64,000 bases of DNA from Planctomycetota bacterium (GCA_016779225.1 JADHNZ010000002.1:44973-108972), one strand, 5' to 3'. Numbered from the stretch's first letter, positions 1-9,517 are shown. The notes: generated from the letters alone by a model not told the origin. Program-made: numbers and translations.

Positions 1-1941
1 CTCGAGCTGGACGAGCTGGAGCTGTCCTCGGATCCCGGGGCCGTGGCGGATGCCGTGCGGGCCGGGGATGTGTCCGGGGCCGCGCGGGTCCTGCGCCGTC
101 ACTGGCGCGAGTTCCAGGTCGGCATCGAGCCGGACTCTCCCTACCCGATCTTTGGCTGGGGCTCTTCCCCGCTCGGTCGGTTCCGCTGGATGGGCGAGGT
201 GCCCTCGCTGGCGGCTTCGGGCTCCGAGGGGGAGCCGGTGGAGGGCCCCACGGAGGAGTCCTCTCCGGGCGCGTCGGAGGGCGCCCCCCCGCGTACCGAC
301 GCGCCGGAGGAGGGCCTCGCTGAGAGTGTTGAGGCCGCCCCGCCGTCCGACGACGATGCGCCGGCCACGCCCGTGCCCGCCGGCGGCCTCTCCACCTGGC
401 AGGACAGCGTGGAGCGCGTCGCTCAGGAGCGCCCGGAGGCGCTCGAGATCCTGGCCCGGTATCCCGAGCTGCGCAGCGAGCTCGAGCGCAGCCTGCAGGT
501 GCGCGAGACGCGCGCCCTGGATGCCGAGCAGCCCGTGATCGAGGCCCTGGCGCAGGCGGACGCGGCGGCGCGCGGCGTCGAGCGCGCGACGCAGGAGCGC
601 ATCGCGGCCCTCGAGGGCGGCACCCTGGGCAAGCGGGGGCAGATGGAGCTGCTCGCGCTCCTCGACGAGACCCCTGATGCGGGGGGCGCTGAGCAGGTGG
701 TGCGTTCGCTGGTGGGGGCGGTGAGTCCCCTCGATGCGGAGCAGGCACGCCGGCTGGCGCGGGTGCTTGCGCGCGCCGGAGCCCAGGACGAGGCCATCCG
801 GCTCTACCGCTGGTGCGCGACCACTGCCGGCGGGGGTGCGGCGCGGATGTCGTTCAGCCCCTTCGGGGATCAGGGGACCACGGTGACCGTTGCCGAGCTC
901 GTGCAGGAGGCGAAGGAGGTCATTGATCCCGACCGGCGCCTGGGGCTCGTGGAGTCGATCCTCAGCCTGTCGGTCGCCCCCCGCTATCCGTGGGCTCGCG
1001 AGCAGGCGGAGCTCGAGCAGCTGCGCGTGTGGGAGGAGCTCGTGGGGCCGGCCGAGGCCTTCGCGCGAGCGCGCGCCGTCTGCGAGGCCAGCATCGACCT
1101 GAGCACCGGCCTGCGCCGCCGCGTGGCCCTGCGCGCCGCTGCGCTCTTCGCCCACGGGGGCGAGGTCGCGGGCGCTGTCCGCGCGCTCGAGGTGGCCCTT
1201 GCCAGCCTGCCGGAGGGCGCAGTGGCCCAGCCCGAGGAGCTCTGGTACCGCGTCGACCCCAGCGAGCAGGGGCGCCTCGGCGTCGAGGACCTGCGTCGCC
1301 TGCTGGCTCCCGAGCTCTGCGAGGGAGAGGCCGGCGGGCGCCTGCTCACCGCCCTGGAGGATGCTCTCAGGGCCTGGCTCGCTGCCGGCCGCGTGCGCCC
1401 CGAGAACGCGGTCCAGGCCCTCTGCGTCTGCGGCCTGCGGCGTCTCGAGCGCGGCGAGGTTGAGCGTGCGCGGGCCCTGGGCCTTGAGCTTGCCGCGCGC
1501 GAGGGAGTGCTCGACGACTTTGCCCTGTGGGTCGCGGACCTCTGCGCACGCGCGGGCGCCGCTGAGGCCCGCGACCGCATCGAGGAGGGCCTCCTTGAAG
1601 ACGGACGCCTCGGCTTCCAGCGCGAGCTCCCGGCCCTGCAGCGCCTCGCTGCGCGCGAGGGCGCCGCGCCCGCCGTGCAGGCTGCGGAGGCCCTGGCCGG
1701 GGAGACGCGCCCCAAGGGCCTGCTCGCCTGGATCGTCGAGCAGCATCGGGCGCTCGGGGACGCACCCGCGGCAGAGCGCTGGGAGGTCCAGCGCGCGGCG
1801 GACGAGGCGGCCGGCGCGCGGCTCGCAGAGCTGGACGCCGCCGAGGCCAAGGCGGCCGAGGAGGGGCAGGCCAGGGGCCCGGCTCCTGCCATGACCGTGG
1901 TGCCGGGGACCCTGATGCGGGCGATCCGGATCGGCCCCTGA
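1..1941 (+). CDS. Partial helical-repeat protein, function unknown
   Basis: The reading frame is open from the first base, so the gene begins before the window. The GTG at 43 is only the first start codon available here, and the 14 codons before it have the same strong GC bias at third positions. At least 646 residues are visible. Roughly residues 60-115 from the GTG are acidic, Pro- and Ser-rich and probably disordered. The rest is rich in Ala, Leu, Glu and Arg in the pattern of an alpha solenoid or degenerate TPRs, for example the stretches around codons 240-270 and 350-400. I see no catalytic motif and no membrane segment. Any N-terminal signal peptide would lie outside the window. It faces the next gene tail to tail. 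I do not recognise a named family. Confidence 0.7.
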   Translation, partial: LELDELELSSDPGAVADAVRAGDVSGAARVLRRHWREFQVGIEPDSPYPIFGWGSSPLGRFRWMGEVPSLAASGSEGEPVEGPTEESSPGASEGAPPRTDAPEEGLAESVEAAPPSDDDAPATPVPAGGLSTWQDSVERVAQERPEALEILARYPELRSELERSLQVRETRALDAEQPVIEALAQADAAARGVERATQERIAALEGGTLGKRGQMELLALLDETPDAGGAEQVVRSLVGAVSPLDAEQARRLARVLARAGAQDEAIRLYRWCATTAGGGAARMSFSPFGDQGTTVTVAELVQEAKEVIDPDRRLGLVESILSLSVAPRYPWAREQAELEQLRVWEELVGPAEAFARARAVCEASIDLSTGLRRRVALRAAALFAHGGEVAGAVRALEVALASLPEGAVAQPEELWYRVDPSEQGRLGVEDLRRLLAPELCEGEAGGRLLTALEDALRAWLAAGRVRPENAVQALCVCGLRRLERGEVERARALGLELAAREGVLDDFALWVADLCARAGAAEARDRIEEGLLEDGRLGFQRELPALQRLAAREGAAPAVQAAEALAGETRPKGLLAWIVEQHRALGDAPAAERWEVQRAADEAAGARLAELDAAEAKAAEEGQARGPAPAMTVVPGTLMRAIRIGP

Positions 1942-1993
1942 GGCCCGGGCGCGCGGCGGAGCAGAGCCCTGCGCCTCAGCGGGGCTCCGCCGG

Positions 1994-2857
1994 TCAGCGC
2001 GCCGTGATCCAGAGGAAGTCGCCGCGGTCGGAGTCGCCGGCCGCATCGTAGTCGCCGTTCTCGCGCTTGCGCCCGCTGATCACGGCGAGGTCGAGGTCAG
2101 GGCGGCGGCGCGCGACGCGCTCGACCGTGCCCAGACCGAAGTCGCTGTGGAACCGGCCGCACCAGTGCACCACGAGCGGCCGCTCCGGAGCGACGGCGCT
2201 CAGGTGGTCGGTGATGGCCTCGGCCATGGCCTCGTCCTTGAAGCACTGGGCCTCGAAGAAGCGTCGCATGCGGGCGGTGGGCATGGCCTGTCCATGGCCT
2301 GCCATTTGGGACATGACCTCCATGAACAGCTCCTCGTAGCGCCCGCCCATGGGGATCACCTGGCGCGGTCCCCAGGGGTCGCCCTGCCCGGCGGCGGTGC
2401 CCTCCTTGGAGACGAGGGAGGCCAGGGCCCGCTGCGCGTTGCCGGCGAGGACCGGGATGCCCTCGGCCTTGGCGAACTCGATGGCGGCGCGGTAGTGCTC
2501 GGGGTAGTTGGGCCAGGGGCGCGAGCGGGCGAGGAACTCCTCCTCGGTCAGCGCGCCCTCCAGGTACAGGTTGAGGGGGCCCTGGGCGTCGCGCTCGAAC
2601 ATCTCCATGCTCAGGACCACGGCGCCGCCGCGGGCCGCGTGCAGGGCCTCGAAGACCTCTTGCTGGAGGGCGTGCACGCCATCGGAGTCGTGCTCCTCGC
2701 CCAGGAACACCACATCCGCCTCCGCCAGCTCGGCGACCATGGCCTCGAGGGTCACGGCCGAGCCGTCGCTGCGGAGGAGCTCGGTCCCACGGGAGCTCGG
2801 CAGGGTGGCGCAGGCGCCGAGGACGAGGGGCAGAATGGGCAGGAGGAGGGATCGCAT
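1994..2857 (-). CDS. ChaN-like (DUF399) lipoprotein
   Basis: This 287-residue protein has a lipoprotein signal peptide with lipobox LGAC (Cys16). The mature part carries the hallmark GEEHDS motif near residue 52 followed by an alpha/beta pattern typical of the ChaN / haem-binding uptake family, which is related to the TIKI/erythromycin-esterase fold. ChaN of Campylobacter is an outer-membrane lipoprotein that binds haem, and other members are uncharacterised. A role in haem or iron handling is therefore family-based inference. The length fits the family. No iron transporter is next to it, so context gives no further support. Confidence 0.8.
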   Translation of the reverse strand: MRSLLLPILPLVLGACATLPSSRGTELLRSDGSAVTLEAMVAELAEADVVFLGEEHDSDGVHALQQEVFEALHAARGGAVVLSMEMFERDAQGPLNLYLEGALTEEEFLARSRPWPNYPEHYRAAIEFAKAEGIPVLAGNAQRALASLVSKEGTAAGQGDPWGPRQVIPMGGRYEELFMEVMSQMAGHGQAMPTARMRRFFEAQCFKDEAMAEAITDHLSAVAPERPLVVHWCGRFHSDFGLGTVERVARRRPDLDLAVISGRKRENGDYDAAGDSDRGDFLWITAR

Positions 2858-2863
2858 GGGCGG

Positions 2864-2869
2864 ATTCTA
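2864..2869 (-). promoter_or_regulatory. Candidate -10 box (TAGAAT) of a possibly leaderless gene
   Basis: On the minus strand TAGAAT lies only 6 bp before the ATG of the ChaN-like gene. If it is a -10 element, transcription would begin at or beside the start codon. No Shine-Dalgarno sequence is visible there. This rests on sequence alone. Confidence 0.35.
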
Positions 2870-2935
2870 GGCCACGGGCTCAGCCGGTGAAGTCCGGCTC
2901 TCCCGGGGTCACGCTCTCCGGGGAGTGGCAGGCCG

Positions 2936-5900
2936 ATGGCGCGTCCGACGCGCTACCCTCTGAGGGCGATGCTCTGTGCTCTCCCTCTGCTGTTGGCCCT
3001 CGCAGCCCCCCAGGACGAGCCCGCCGTCGCCGCTCCGCCGGACCCGGCGCGCTCGCGCATCGAGGCCGGGCGCGCTGCGCGAGCGGACGGCCGGCTGGAG
3101 AAGGCCGCCCGAGACTTCGAGGCCGCCCTCGAGTTCCGCCCCTTCGATCCAGAGCTCCTGACCGATCGCCTGAGCGTCGCCGCCGAGGGCGACGAGCGGG
3201 CGCTGTGGACCCAGCGCCTGGTGGAGGCGCTGGCCGACGAGCGCGGCAGCTACCGCCTCGAGGGCGAGGCCAAGAAGCTCGCGCCCACGGACAAGGGCAT
3301 CAGCGCCGTGATCAAGGCCCGGACGGCGGCCTTCAAGGAGCTGATGGGCATCGTGTCCAAGGCGGCCAAGAAGGGAGACCCCGAGGATCAGGTGGTGGCC
3401 TGGTGGGCGAGGCGCCTCGCCCTCGAGCTGGCGCAGGCCCAGCCCGGCCTGCGCGAAGGGCGCGACGCGGAGGACCTGGATCCGCGGCTGCGGCTGGGCG
3501 CCGAGGACGACTGGCAAGAGGCCGTGCGGGCCCTCGAGTCTCTCTGGAACCGCGCCGGGATCGAGGGCAACGACAGCCTCGTGATCGAGGCGGCGCGGAT
3601 CGCGGTGGGCCTGCGGGCCCAGACCGGGTTCCAGTGGCTGATGGACGAGCCGGCGCGAAAGAGCCGGCTGCAGGGCCAGATGGCGAACCCCGGCGGCAAG
3701 GCCGCCAATGCCCTGGGCCTCGCGCGCGAGCGCCTGCGCGCGCAGCAGGGGCGGCCGTGGACGCTCGAGGAGCTCGACCAGCTCCTGGCCGACCAGGGGG
3801 AGGCGTTCACGCGGGAGCACGACTCCTTCGGCCTGCCCGGCGTCGCCCTCTCGCCGCGCGAGTGGTACCGCTGCGAGACCGACTGCGGGTTCGAGACCCT
3901 GCGCGGCGTGGCCCTGACCATCGAGCGCCACCACACCCGGCTCGTGAACTTCTATGGCACCGACCCCTTCGTTGGGCGTCAGGGCCTGGTTCGCATCGTC
4001 CCCGAGGCCACCGGGCTCGAGTCGGAGGGCGCGGGCTACTACTGGGTCGGCGGCTTCCAGGGCGGCGATGTCACCACCTTCCGCTTCTCGATGGGGACCA
4101 TCGAGGGCCTGGGGCACGGCCTGACCCACGAGCTGACCCACCGCTTCGACGGCGCGCTCTTCCCTGGACAGCCCTCATGGCTGGTCGAGGGCAAGGCCGT
4201 GTGGACGGGTGCCGCCTACGGGCGCAGCGAGGAGGAGGAGTTCGTCCCCAACCACGCCCAGCCCGGAACCCTGCGCGGCGTGCTGGGGGCCGGCTGGACA
4301 CGGCTCGACAAGCTGCGCGAGCTGCTGTCCGGGGACCTGGAGGACTACCGCGCCAACTACACCGCGGGCTACGCGCTGTATGTGTTCCTGAACACCTGGG
4401 TCCCAGCCGAGTTCGACGAGCTGCCGGACGAGGACGAGCCGCGCCTCTTCCAGCACCGCCTCGACGCGTTCATGGCGAACGCGCGCCAGGGGGCAGGGGA
4501 CCGCATCGCCCAGTTCGAGCGCTGGTTCTGCGACGGCGCCGAGGGGAGGCCGGAGGACCTCGAGGGCTTCGCCGCCGAGTTCCGACGCTTCCTGGAGGGC
4601 TTCCACCCCTACGAGCCGGCCGAGTGGACGAAGCGCTACACCACGCAGGTCCCCGGCGGTGGCCCCGACCCGCTCATCTACGACGAGCCCACCTGGGTCT
4701 GGTCGCGCGGGCGGCACGAGCCCTACTTCGGAGACGGCCAGGCGACCCTGGCCGGCTTCCTGCTCGACTCCAACGGCGACCGGGCCGGTGCGGCGCGAGC
4801 CCTCCACTGGGCGCTCGCGAACGAGGGGCGCATGACCCTGACGGAGGAGCGCCTCGCGGGCGCTCTCGAGGCCCAGGGCGAGGAGGCGGCCGCATGGGCC
4901 ATGGACCAGCAGCGCGCCTTCCCCCTGTATCCGGCTCCCGGCCCTGTCCCGGGCTCGCTCGTGAAGGCGAAGAGCCGCCTGTTCGCCCTCCTCGAGGCCC
5001 TCGACGCCGCGGCGGCGGAGCACCGCGACAAGGAGTGGCGCACCTCGGCGCTGCGCTTCGAGGCGGACCGCGACCGCCTCGCGCGCTGGCTCGGCGCGCC
5101 CGAGCGGAGGCCCGACGCGGCGGGCCAGGCCCCGACCGGCTGGCTGGCTCGCTTCCCCGTCGAGGGTGAGGGCTGGGTGGAGGACCTGCTGGTCGGGCAC
5201 CACACGCCCCAGAAGCCCATGAGTGGCAACTGGTTCGCGGCGACCGACGGCGACCTCGAGGTGGGGCGCCGCCAGGAGCGCAGCGGCACGGGGCAGTTCC
5301 AGCGCGCCGACTGGGGCGCGGCCTTCGTGCGCGGCTCCCGCTACGAGCTGCCGGGCACCTGGCGCCTCAAGACCCGCGTGCGGTTCACCAGCACCTCGGC
5401 CAGCGGCAAGATCGTCGTGGGCTGGACGCGCCGGGACCGGGCCGTGACCCTCAGCCTCTCCGGGACCGCTGGGCGCCCGGAGGACAACCGCGATGCGGAC
5501 CCCGTGCTGGACCGGATCTCATGGAAGCTCTCCGGGGGCTTCGAGCGTGACGGCAGCCTGCAGGGCGCCGAGCCCGGTGGGGGGCACAAGCTCAAGCCGC
5601 CCCGCAGCGCCTTCGAGGTCGAGCTGCTCGTGGACGGGGCCAGCTGCACGCTGTTCATCGACGGCCAGCGCATGGGCACCTACCACCTGGCGGATGGCGC
5701 CCCGATCGAGGGCTACAGCGGCTTCGCCATCGGCGGGGGAGCCCTGCGCTTCGAGCATCCCATCGTCGAGCGCCTCGACCGCCACCGCACCCTAGGCGTC
5801 CCGGGTCTCGACGCGCCCGGCCTCGATCTGGCGACGGGCAGGACGCTCTCGTTCGAGGCGCTCGAGGGCCGCATCGTGGCCGGCGTTCCGCCGCGCTCCC

Positions 5901-6436
5901 AGGGGACCGTCGTCCTGTGGATTCCCTGCCCGCCCCGCCTCGAGGGCGAGCCCGTGGACACCCACGCCATCGAGCGCAAGGCCGTGGCCGCGGCGGAGGA
6001 CCTGGCGCGCGGAGCCCTGCGCGCCGACATGACCCAGGGGGTGGCCATCGTGCTCCCCGAGGTGCTCGGGCCCCTGGAGCTCGCGGCCCTCGAGGATCGC
6101 CTGCGGGATCTCTTCAAGCAGGAGCTTGGGGAGCGAACCTGTGCGGTGCCCGACCTCTACCGGCACCCCTTCGATGGGCGGATCCCCACGGGCTTCGAGG
6201 ATGTCCCGGACCTCGGCAAGCGCTGGGTGTTCTTCCTCGACGCGGCCGGCGTCGCGCGCTTCGCTCGCCCGGCCTATGTGCTGGGAGCAGGCTTCGACCC
6301 GGACTTCGCCCACTGGCTGAAGGTGTTCCGCGACTATGGCCGTCCGCCCCGGGACCTGCGCGCGCCCACGCGGCTCGAGTCCGAGCCGGGGGGCGAGGAC
6401 GAGGGCGTGGCGCCCTCTGCCGGGGACCAGGACTAG
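2936..6436 (+). CDS. Large secreted HExxH zinc-peptidase-like protein
   Basis: The protein has 1166 residues. An N-terminal signal peptide (basic start, then a Leu/Ala-rich core ending near residue 24) points to export. Residues 30-110 look like TPR helices. The central region carries HELTH at 398-402 with a Glu at 418 in WLVEG. This is the layout of a gluzincin zinc site (HExxH plus a downstream Glu), so a metallopeptidase is likely. Residues about 760-960 are beta-rich with a pattern like a concanavalin/LamG or DUF1080-type domain (FIDGQRMGTY, FAIGGGALRFEHP), suggesting carbohydrate or surface binding. A second in-frame ATG exists at 2969, but it would drop the basic residues of the signal peptide, so 2936 is preferred. 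Substrate unknown. Confidence 0.7.
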   Translation: MARPTRYPLRAMLCALPLLLALAAPQDEPAVAAPPDPARSRIEAGRAARADGRLEKAARDFEAALEFRPFDPELLTDRLSVAAEGDERALWTQRLVEALADERGSYRLEGEAKKLAPTDKGISAVIKARTAAFKELMGIVSKAAKKGDPEDQVVAWWARRLALELAQAQPGLREGRDAEDLDPRLRLGAEDDWQEAVRALESLWNRAGIEGNDSLVIEAARIAVGLRAQTGFQWLMDEPARKSRLQGQMANPGGKAANALGLARERLRAQQGRPWTLEELDQLLADQGEAFTREHDSFGLPGVALSPREWYRCETDCGFETLRGVALTIERHHTRLVNFYGTDPFVGRQGLVRIVPEATGLESEGAGYYWVGGFQGGDVTTFRFSMGTIEGLGHGLTHELTHRFDGALFPGQPSWLVEGKAVWTGAAYGRSEEEEFVPNHAQPGTLRGVLGAGWTRLDKLRELLSGDLEDYRANYTAGYALYVFLNTWVPAEFDELPDEDEPRLFQHRLDAFMANARQGAGDRIAQFERWFCDGAEGRPEDLEGFAAEFRRFLEGFHPYEPAEWTKRYTTQVPGGGPDPLIYDEPTWVWSRGRHEPYFGDGQATLAGFLLDSNGDRAGAARALHWALANEGRMTLTEERLAGALEAQGEEAAAWAMDQQRAFPLYPAPGPVPGSLVKAKSRLFALLEALDAAAAEHRDKEWRTSALRFEADRDRLARWLGAPERRPDAAGQAPTGWLARFPVEGEGWVEDLLVGHHTPQKPMSGNWFAATDGDLEVGRRQERSGTGQFQRADWGAAFVRGSRYELPGTWRLKTRVRFTSTSASGKIVVGWTRRDRAVTLSLSGTAGRPEDNRDADPVLDRISWKLSGGFERDGSLQGAEPGGGHKLKPPRSAFEVELLVDGASCTLFIDGQRMGTYHLADGAPIEGYSGFAIGGGALRFEHPIVERLDRHRTLGVPGLDAPGLDLATGRTLSFEALEGRIVAGVPPRSQGTVVLWIPCPPRLEGEPVDTHAIERKAVAAAEDLARGALRADMTQGVAIVLPEVLGPLELAALEDRLRDLFKQELGERTCAVPDLYRHPFDGRIPTGFEDVPDLGKRWVFFLDAAGVARFARPAYVLGAGFDPDFAHWLKVFRDYGRPPRDLRAPTRLESEPGGEDEGVAPSAGDQD

Positions 6437-6451
6437 CGCTAGGAGCGCACC

Positions 6452-7216
6452 TCAGGCGACGACGCAGGAGCTGAACGCGGAGGTGACGCAGGCGTGGGCC
6501 TGGGCCGCGAGCTGCTTGCGGTCTTCTCCCTCGAGGCGCTGCTCGGAGAACCACAGCCGCGCGCGCACCGAGCGCAGCTGGAGCGCGCCCCAGAAGTGCG
6601 GAGCGAACGCCATCTCGCCCCACCAGCACACGGCCAGGTGCGCCGGCGGCTGGTCGCGATCCGTGGCGTAGTGAAGGGTGAAGGGCGCGACGGGGATCGA
6701 GGCCTCCGCCGCGACCTGGAACAGGGAGGGGCGGAACTGGAGCACGCTCGAGCCGCGGGTGCTGGTGCCCTCGGGGAACACGATCACCCCCTCTCTGGCG
6801 GCCAGGGCGCGGCTGAGCTCCGAGCCGGCACGCTTGAGGTCGCGCTTGCGCTCGCGGTTCAGGTAGAGCGTGCCCGCGAGGCTGGCCAGGTGCCCGGCGA
6901 GGGGCCAGCCCGCGACCTCGGCCTTCGACACGAAGCGGGCCTCGAGCTGGCTGAGCAGGACGAGGATGTCGAGCCAGGAGAGGTGGTTGCCCACCGCGAG
7001 GAAGGGCGACCTGGGGGCCTCGCCTACGCGCTCCACCCGAACCCCCATGATCGCGAGCGAGGCCCTGGCCCAGGCTCGTGTCAGGCGCGTGCGGAGGAGG
7101 AGCGCGGCACGAGGGGCCGGCCGCTCGAGGAGGCGCGCCGCCACCAGCAGCGGGTAGAGGGGCGCGAGGATCGCAGCGAGGCCCAGGAGCCTGAGGGCTG
7201 CGCGGAGACGGGTCAT
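6452..7216 (-). CDS. olsA: PlsC-type acyltransferase, likely lyso-ornithine lipid acyltransferase (OlsA-like)
   Basis: The 254-residue protein has an N-terminal hydrophobic segment and the four motifs of 1-acylglycerol-phosphate acyltransferases: GNHLSWLD with the catalytic His/Asp pair (NHxxxxD), YLNRER, VFPEGTS and a Pro-containing block IPVAPF. These enzymes transfer an acyl chain from acyl-ACP or acyl-CoA to a lysolipid hydroxyl at the inner membrane. The start codon at 7216 overlaps the stop of the OlsB-like gene by the four bases ATGA, so the two are translationally coupled. That pairing makes acylation of lyso-ornithine lipid the better guess, rather than general phosphatidic acid synthesis. 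The frame stays open upstream, but that stretch is a shadow of the neighbour. Confidence 0.8.
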   Translation of the reverse strand: MTRLRAALRLLGLAAILAPLYPLLVAARLLERPAPRAALLLRTRLTRAWARASLAIMGVRVERVGEAPRSPFLAVGNHLSWLDILVLLSQLEARFVSKAEVAGWPLAGHLASLAGTLYLNRERKRDLKRAGSELSRALAAREGVIVFPEGTSTRGSSVLQFRPSLFQVAAEASIPVAPFTLHYATDRDQPPAHLAVCWWGEMAFAPHFWGALQLRSVRARLWFSEQRLEGEDRKQLAAQAHACVTSAFSSCVVA

Positions 7217-8043
7217 GACTGGGCGAGGGGGATGCCGAAGCGCTGCAGGTGCAGGGGCCCGATCCGAACGAGGGTCAGGAAGTCGAGTGTACCGAAGACG
7301 CGGTCGAGGGCGGGCGGGCCCAGGATCGTGGCGCCATAGCGGAGGTAGCTCGCGAAGAGGCGCGGGGTGGGGAGCGGCGGGACGGCCTCCACCTCCGCGG
7401 CGGTGGCTCGACACTCGTACTCGGGCAGGGGGACGACGCACAGCTCTGGATCCATGCGTCCCTGGGCCTCCAGCTGGGCGGCGAACCGGAGGGCCGTGGC
7501 CGGATCGCGCCCGTTCAGCGAGCTGCACCCGAACAGTGCCGTGCGCCGGTTGTGGCGCGCGTAGGCCATGATGCCCTGCCACAGCAGGAACAGGACGCGT
7601 CGGTCGCGGTGCTCGCGCTCGACGCAGGCCCGGCCGAGCTCGACGAGGTCCCGCTGCCTCTCGCGAGGGATTGAGCTCAGGTTGAACTCGCTCGCCGCGT
7701 ACCAGCCGCAGCCGGCCACCGCGGCCTCGAGGATCTGCATCCGGTAGGTGCCGACGACGGCGCCGGTGGGCAGGTGCTCGACCAGGAGGTGCTGGCACTG
7801 GAGGTCGTACTCGTCCTCGTCGCGACCCGAGAGGTACGAGTCGGGCAGCCCCTCACCGAGCTCGAGGTTGAACACCTCGAAGCGCAGGCGGCGTACGCCG
7901 TCGAGATCCTCCTCGGTCCGTGCGAAGCGCAGCCGGTACGAGCCGCTCACCTGATCCAGGTCGGGGATGCGGTGGGCATGGGACAGCAGGCTGCGACGCC
8001 TCGAGGGCACACGCGGCGGAGCGAGGGGGAGATCGATGCTCAT
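7213..8043 (-). CDS. olsB: GNAT N-acyltransferase, OlsB-like (ornithine-acyl-ACP acyltransferase)
   Basis: The 276-residue protein matches the hemolysin-like GNAT acyltransferases (Acetyltransf_5) that include OlsB. Visible family features are LRFEVFNLE, the acidic EDEYDLQCQHLLV block, VVGTYRM, ELGRACV and the LFGCSS stretch. OlsB links a 3-hydroxy fatty acid to the alpha-amino group of ornithine, the first step of ornithine lipid synthesis. The following overlapping acyltransferase gene would perform the second step. The start chosen is the ATG at 8043 (MSIDLPLAPP). A longer frame begins at 8193, but it would run into the start codon of the divergent gene and leave no room for promoters. Function is assigned from family and context. 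Confidence 0.75.
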   Translation of the reverse strand: MSIDLPLAPPRVPSRRRSLLSHAHRIPDLDQVSGSYRLRFARTEEDLDGVRRLRFEVFNLELGEGLPDSYLSGRDEDEYDLQCQHLLVEHLPTGAVVGTYRMQILEAAVAGCGWYAASEFNLSSIPRERQRDLVELGRACVEREHRDRRVLFLLWQGIMAYARHNRRTALFGCSSLNGRDPATALRFAAQLEAQGRMDPELCVVPLPEYECRATAAEVEAVPPLPTPRLFASYLRYGATILGPPALDRVFGTLDFLTLVRIGPLHLQRFGIPLAQS

Positions 8044-8191
8044 GACCCCACCATTGGGCAGGGTGGCGAGGCGAGGCCTCCAGTCAGGTGTCCCTGAGGG
8101 CTGCGTGAAGGCGCTGTTGTGTCGCTCGCCGAGAAAGACGGGCTCTTGACCGTCCCACAACAGAGGCTTCCCGTAGGGTTGATCGAGCGTC

Positions 8192-9517
8192 ATGAAGCTC
8201 CCCCTCTCGCTGGGCCCGTGGGCCCTTGGCTCCCTGCTTGCCGCGGCCCATGTCTCGCCTCACGCCTGGGCGCAGGCCGGCGACAGCTGCGCGGCTCCGA
8301 TCACGATCCTCGGGGAGGGGCTCTTCCCGTTCGACACCAGCGCCATGACGACGGACGGGGTGCCGGACACGGCCTGCCTGGCCTTCGGCACGGCCCAGAT
8401 CGAGCGGGACATGTGGCTCCTCTGGACCGCCACGGTCGACGGCCTGGCCGAGGTGTCCACCTGCGGTGGTGCGGCGTTCGACACGCGGCTCGCGGCCTAT
8501 CCTCCCTTCCCGTGTGGAGCCGCGGCTCTCGCCTGCAACGACGACGGCTGCGGGGTGCAGTCGAGCCTGACCTTCGCCGTGGAGGCGGGGCAGGACTACC
8601 TCCTCCGCCTCGGGAGCTATCCCGGAACTCCGGGAGGTCCCGGGGTCTTGGCCATCACGATCCAGGCGCCGGTCGTCGACGCGGCCACCGGCCACGCCTA
8701 CCTGGTCATCCCGAAGAAGCTCGACTGGTACACCGCGAAGGCGGCAGCGGAGGCCCTCGTGTTCCAGGGGCAGGCAGGTCACCTCGCGACCATCGGCAGC
8801 CAGGCGGAGCGTGACTTCATCATCAGCAGCCTGTCCTTCGGCCGCGTGTGGATCGGCCTCGAGCAGGACACCTCCTCCAGCATCTACACCGAGCCGGCCG
8901 GGGCCTGGGGGTGGGTCACGGGTGAGATCTTCTCCTACACGAGCTGGCGGGCGGGGGAGCCCAACGACACCCCCGCGGGAGAGAACCACGGCGAGATGTT
9001 CGCGGACGGCACCTGGAACGACGCGGAGTTCTTCAGTGGAACCGCGGAGGCCTACCTGGTGGAGTTCGAGCCCGGCGCCACCCTGTTCTGCACGCCTGCG
9101 TCACCCGGATCGGTCGGGACCCCCGTGACCCTGGCCGACTCCGGACCCGGAGGTGGGGTCCTGCACCTGGAGGCCACGGGCGGGCCGCCAGGCGAGTTCG
9201 GGATCTTTCTCGTGGCGGCCCAGTCCTCCGCCCCGGTGACGATCAGTGCCGGAGACCTCTGCCTCGCTCCTCCCCTCGGGCGGTACGCCGCCGCGGCCGG
9301 GCCGGGGCTCAACAGCATCGGGCAGTTCGACGGTGGCGGTCGGCTGGCGAACTTCGCGGGGACCTCCAGCGTGGGCACCGGCTTCGATGTCCCCGCCGTG
9401 CTCCCGGCGCCGCCCGGGGGCCTCATCCTCCCGGGCAGCACCTGGTGCTTCCAGCTGTGGTACCGCGACGCCGGCGGCGTCAGCAACTTCTCCGACGGAC
9501 TCGCCGTCAGCTTCTGA
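8192..9517 (+). CDS. Secreted protein with C-type lectin-like domain and planctomycete C-terminal domain
   Basis: A signal peptide ends near residue 28. Residues about 30-160 form a beta-rich domain like the pre-peptidase C-terminal (PPC) fold (LAAYPPFPC, CNDDGC). Residues about 168-290 are a C-type lectin-like domain: GHAYLVI, WYTAKAAAEAL, GHLATIGS, VWIGLEQD, WRAGEPND and WNDAEF follow the family order. The last about 130 residues (LCLAPPLGRY, SIGQFDGGGR, WCFQLWYRD, SNFSDGLAVSF) resemble a C-terminal domain common on planctomycete secreted proteins. The protein is probably extracellular or surface-attached and may bind sugar. A TTGACC at 8146 could be a -35, but the nearest TAGGGT (8174) is badly spaced. 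Confidence 0.75.
   Translation: MKLPLSLGPWALGSLLAAAHVSPHAWAQAGDSCAAPITILGEGLFPFDTSAMTTDGVPDTACLAFGTAQIERDMWLLWTATVDGLAEVSTCGGAAFDTRLAAYPPFPCGAAALACNDDGCGVQSSLTFAVEAGQDYLLRLGSYPGTPGGPGVLAITIQAPVVDAATGHAYLVIPKKLDWYTAKAAAEALVFQGQAGHLATIGSQAERDFIISSLSFGRVWIGLEQDTSSSIYTEPAGAWGWVTGEIFSYTSWRAGEPNDTPAGENHGEMFADGTWNDAEFFSGTAEAYLVEFEPGATLFCTPASPGSVGTPVTLADSGPGGGVLHLEATGGPPGEFGIFLVAAQSSAPVTISAGDLCLAPPLGRYAAAAGPGLNSIGQFDGGGRLANFAGTSSVGTGFDVPAVLPAPPGGLILPGSTWCFQLWYRDAGGVSNFSDGLAVSF

Noticed and set aside
2954..2959. TACCCT as -10 of a leaderless start at 2969
   Set aside because: Starting at 2969 would remove the basic residues of the signal peptide, so the ATG at 2936 is kept.
2887..5169. Large plus-strand ORF overlapping the HExxH protein
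   Set aside because: Composition (Arg, Gly, Pro, Ala) is that of a frame-shifted GC-rich gene, with no signal peptide or motif.
7217..7798. Long N-terminal extension of the OlsA-like acyltransferase
   Set aside because: It is the OlsB-like gene read in another frame; the ATGA overlap marks the true start.
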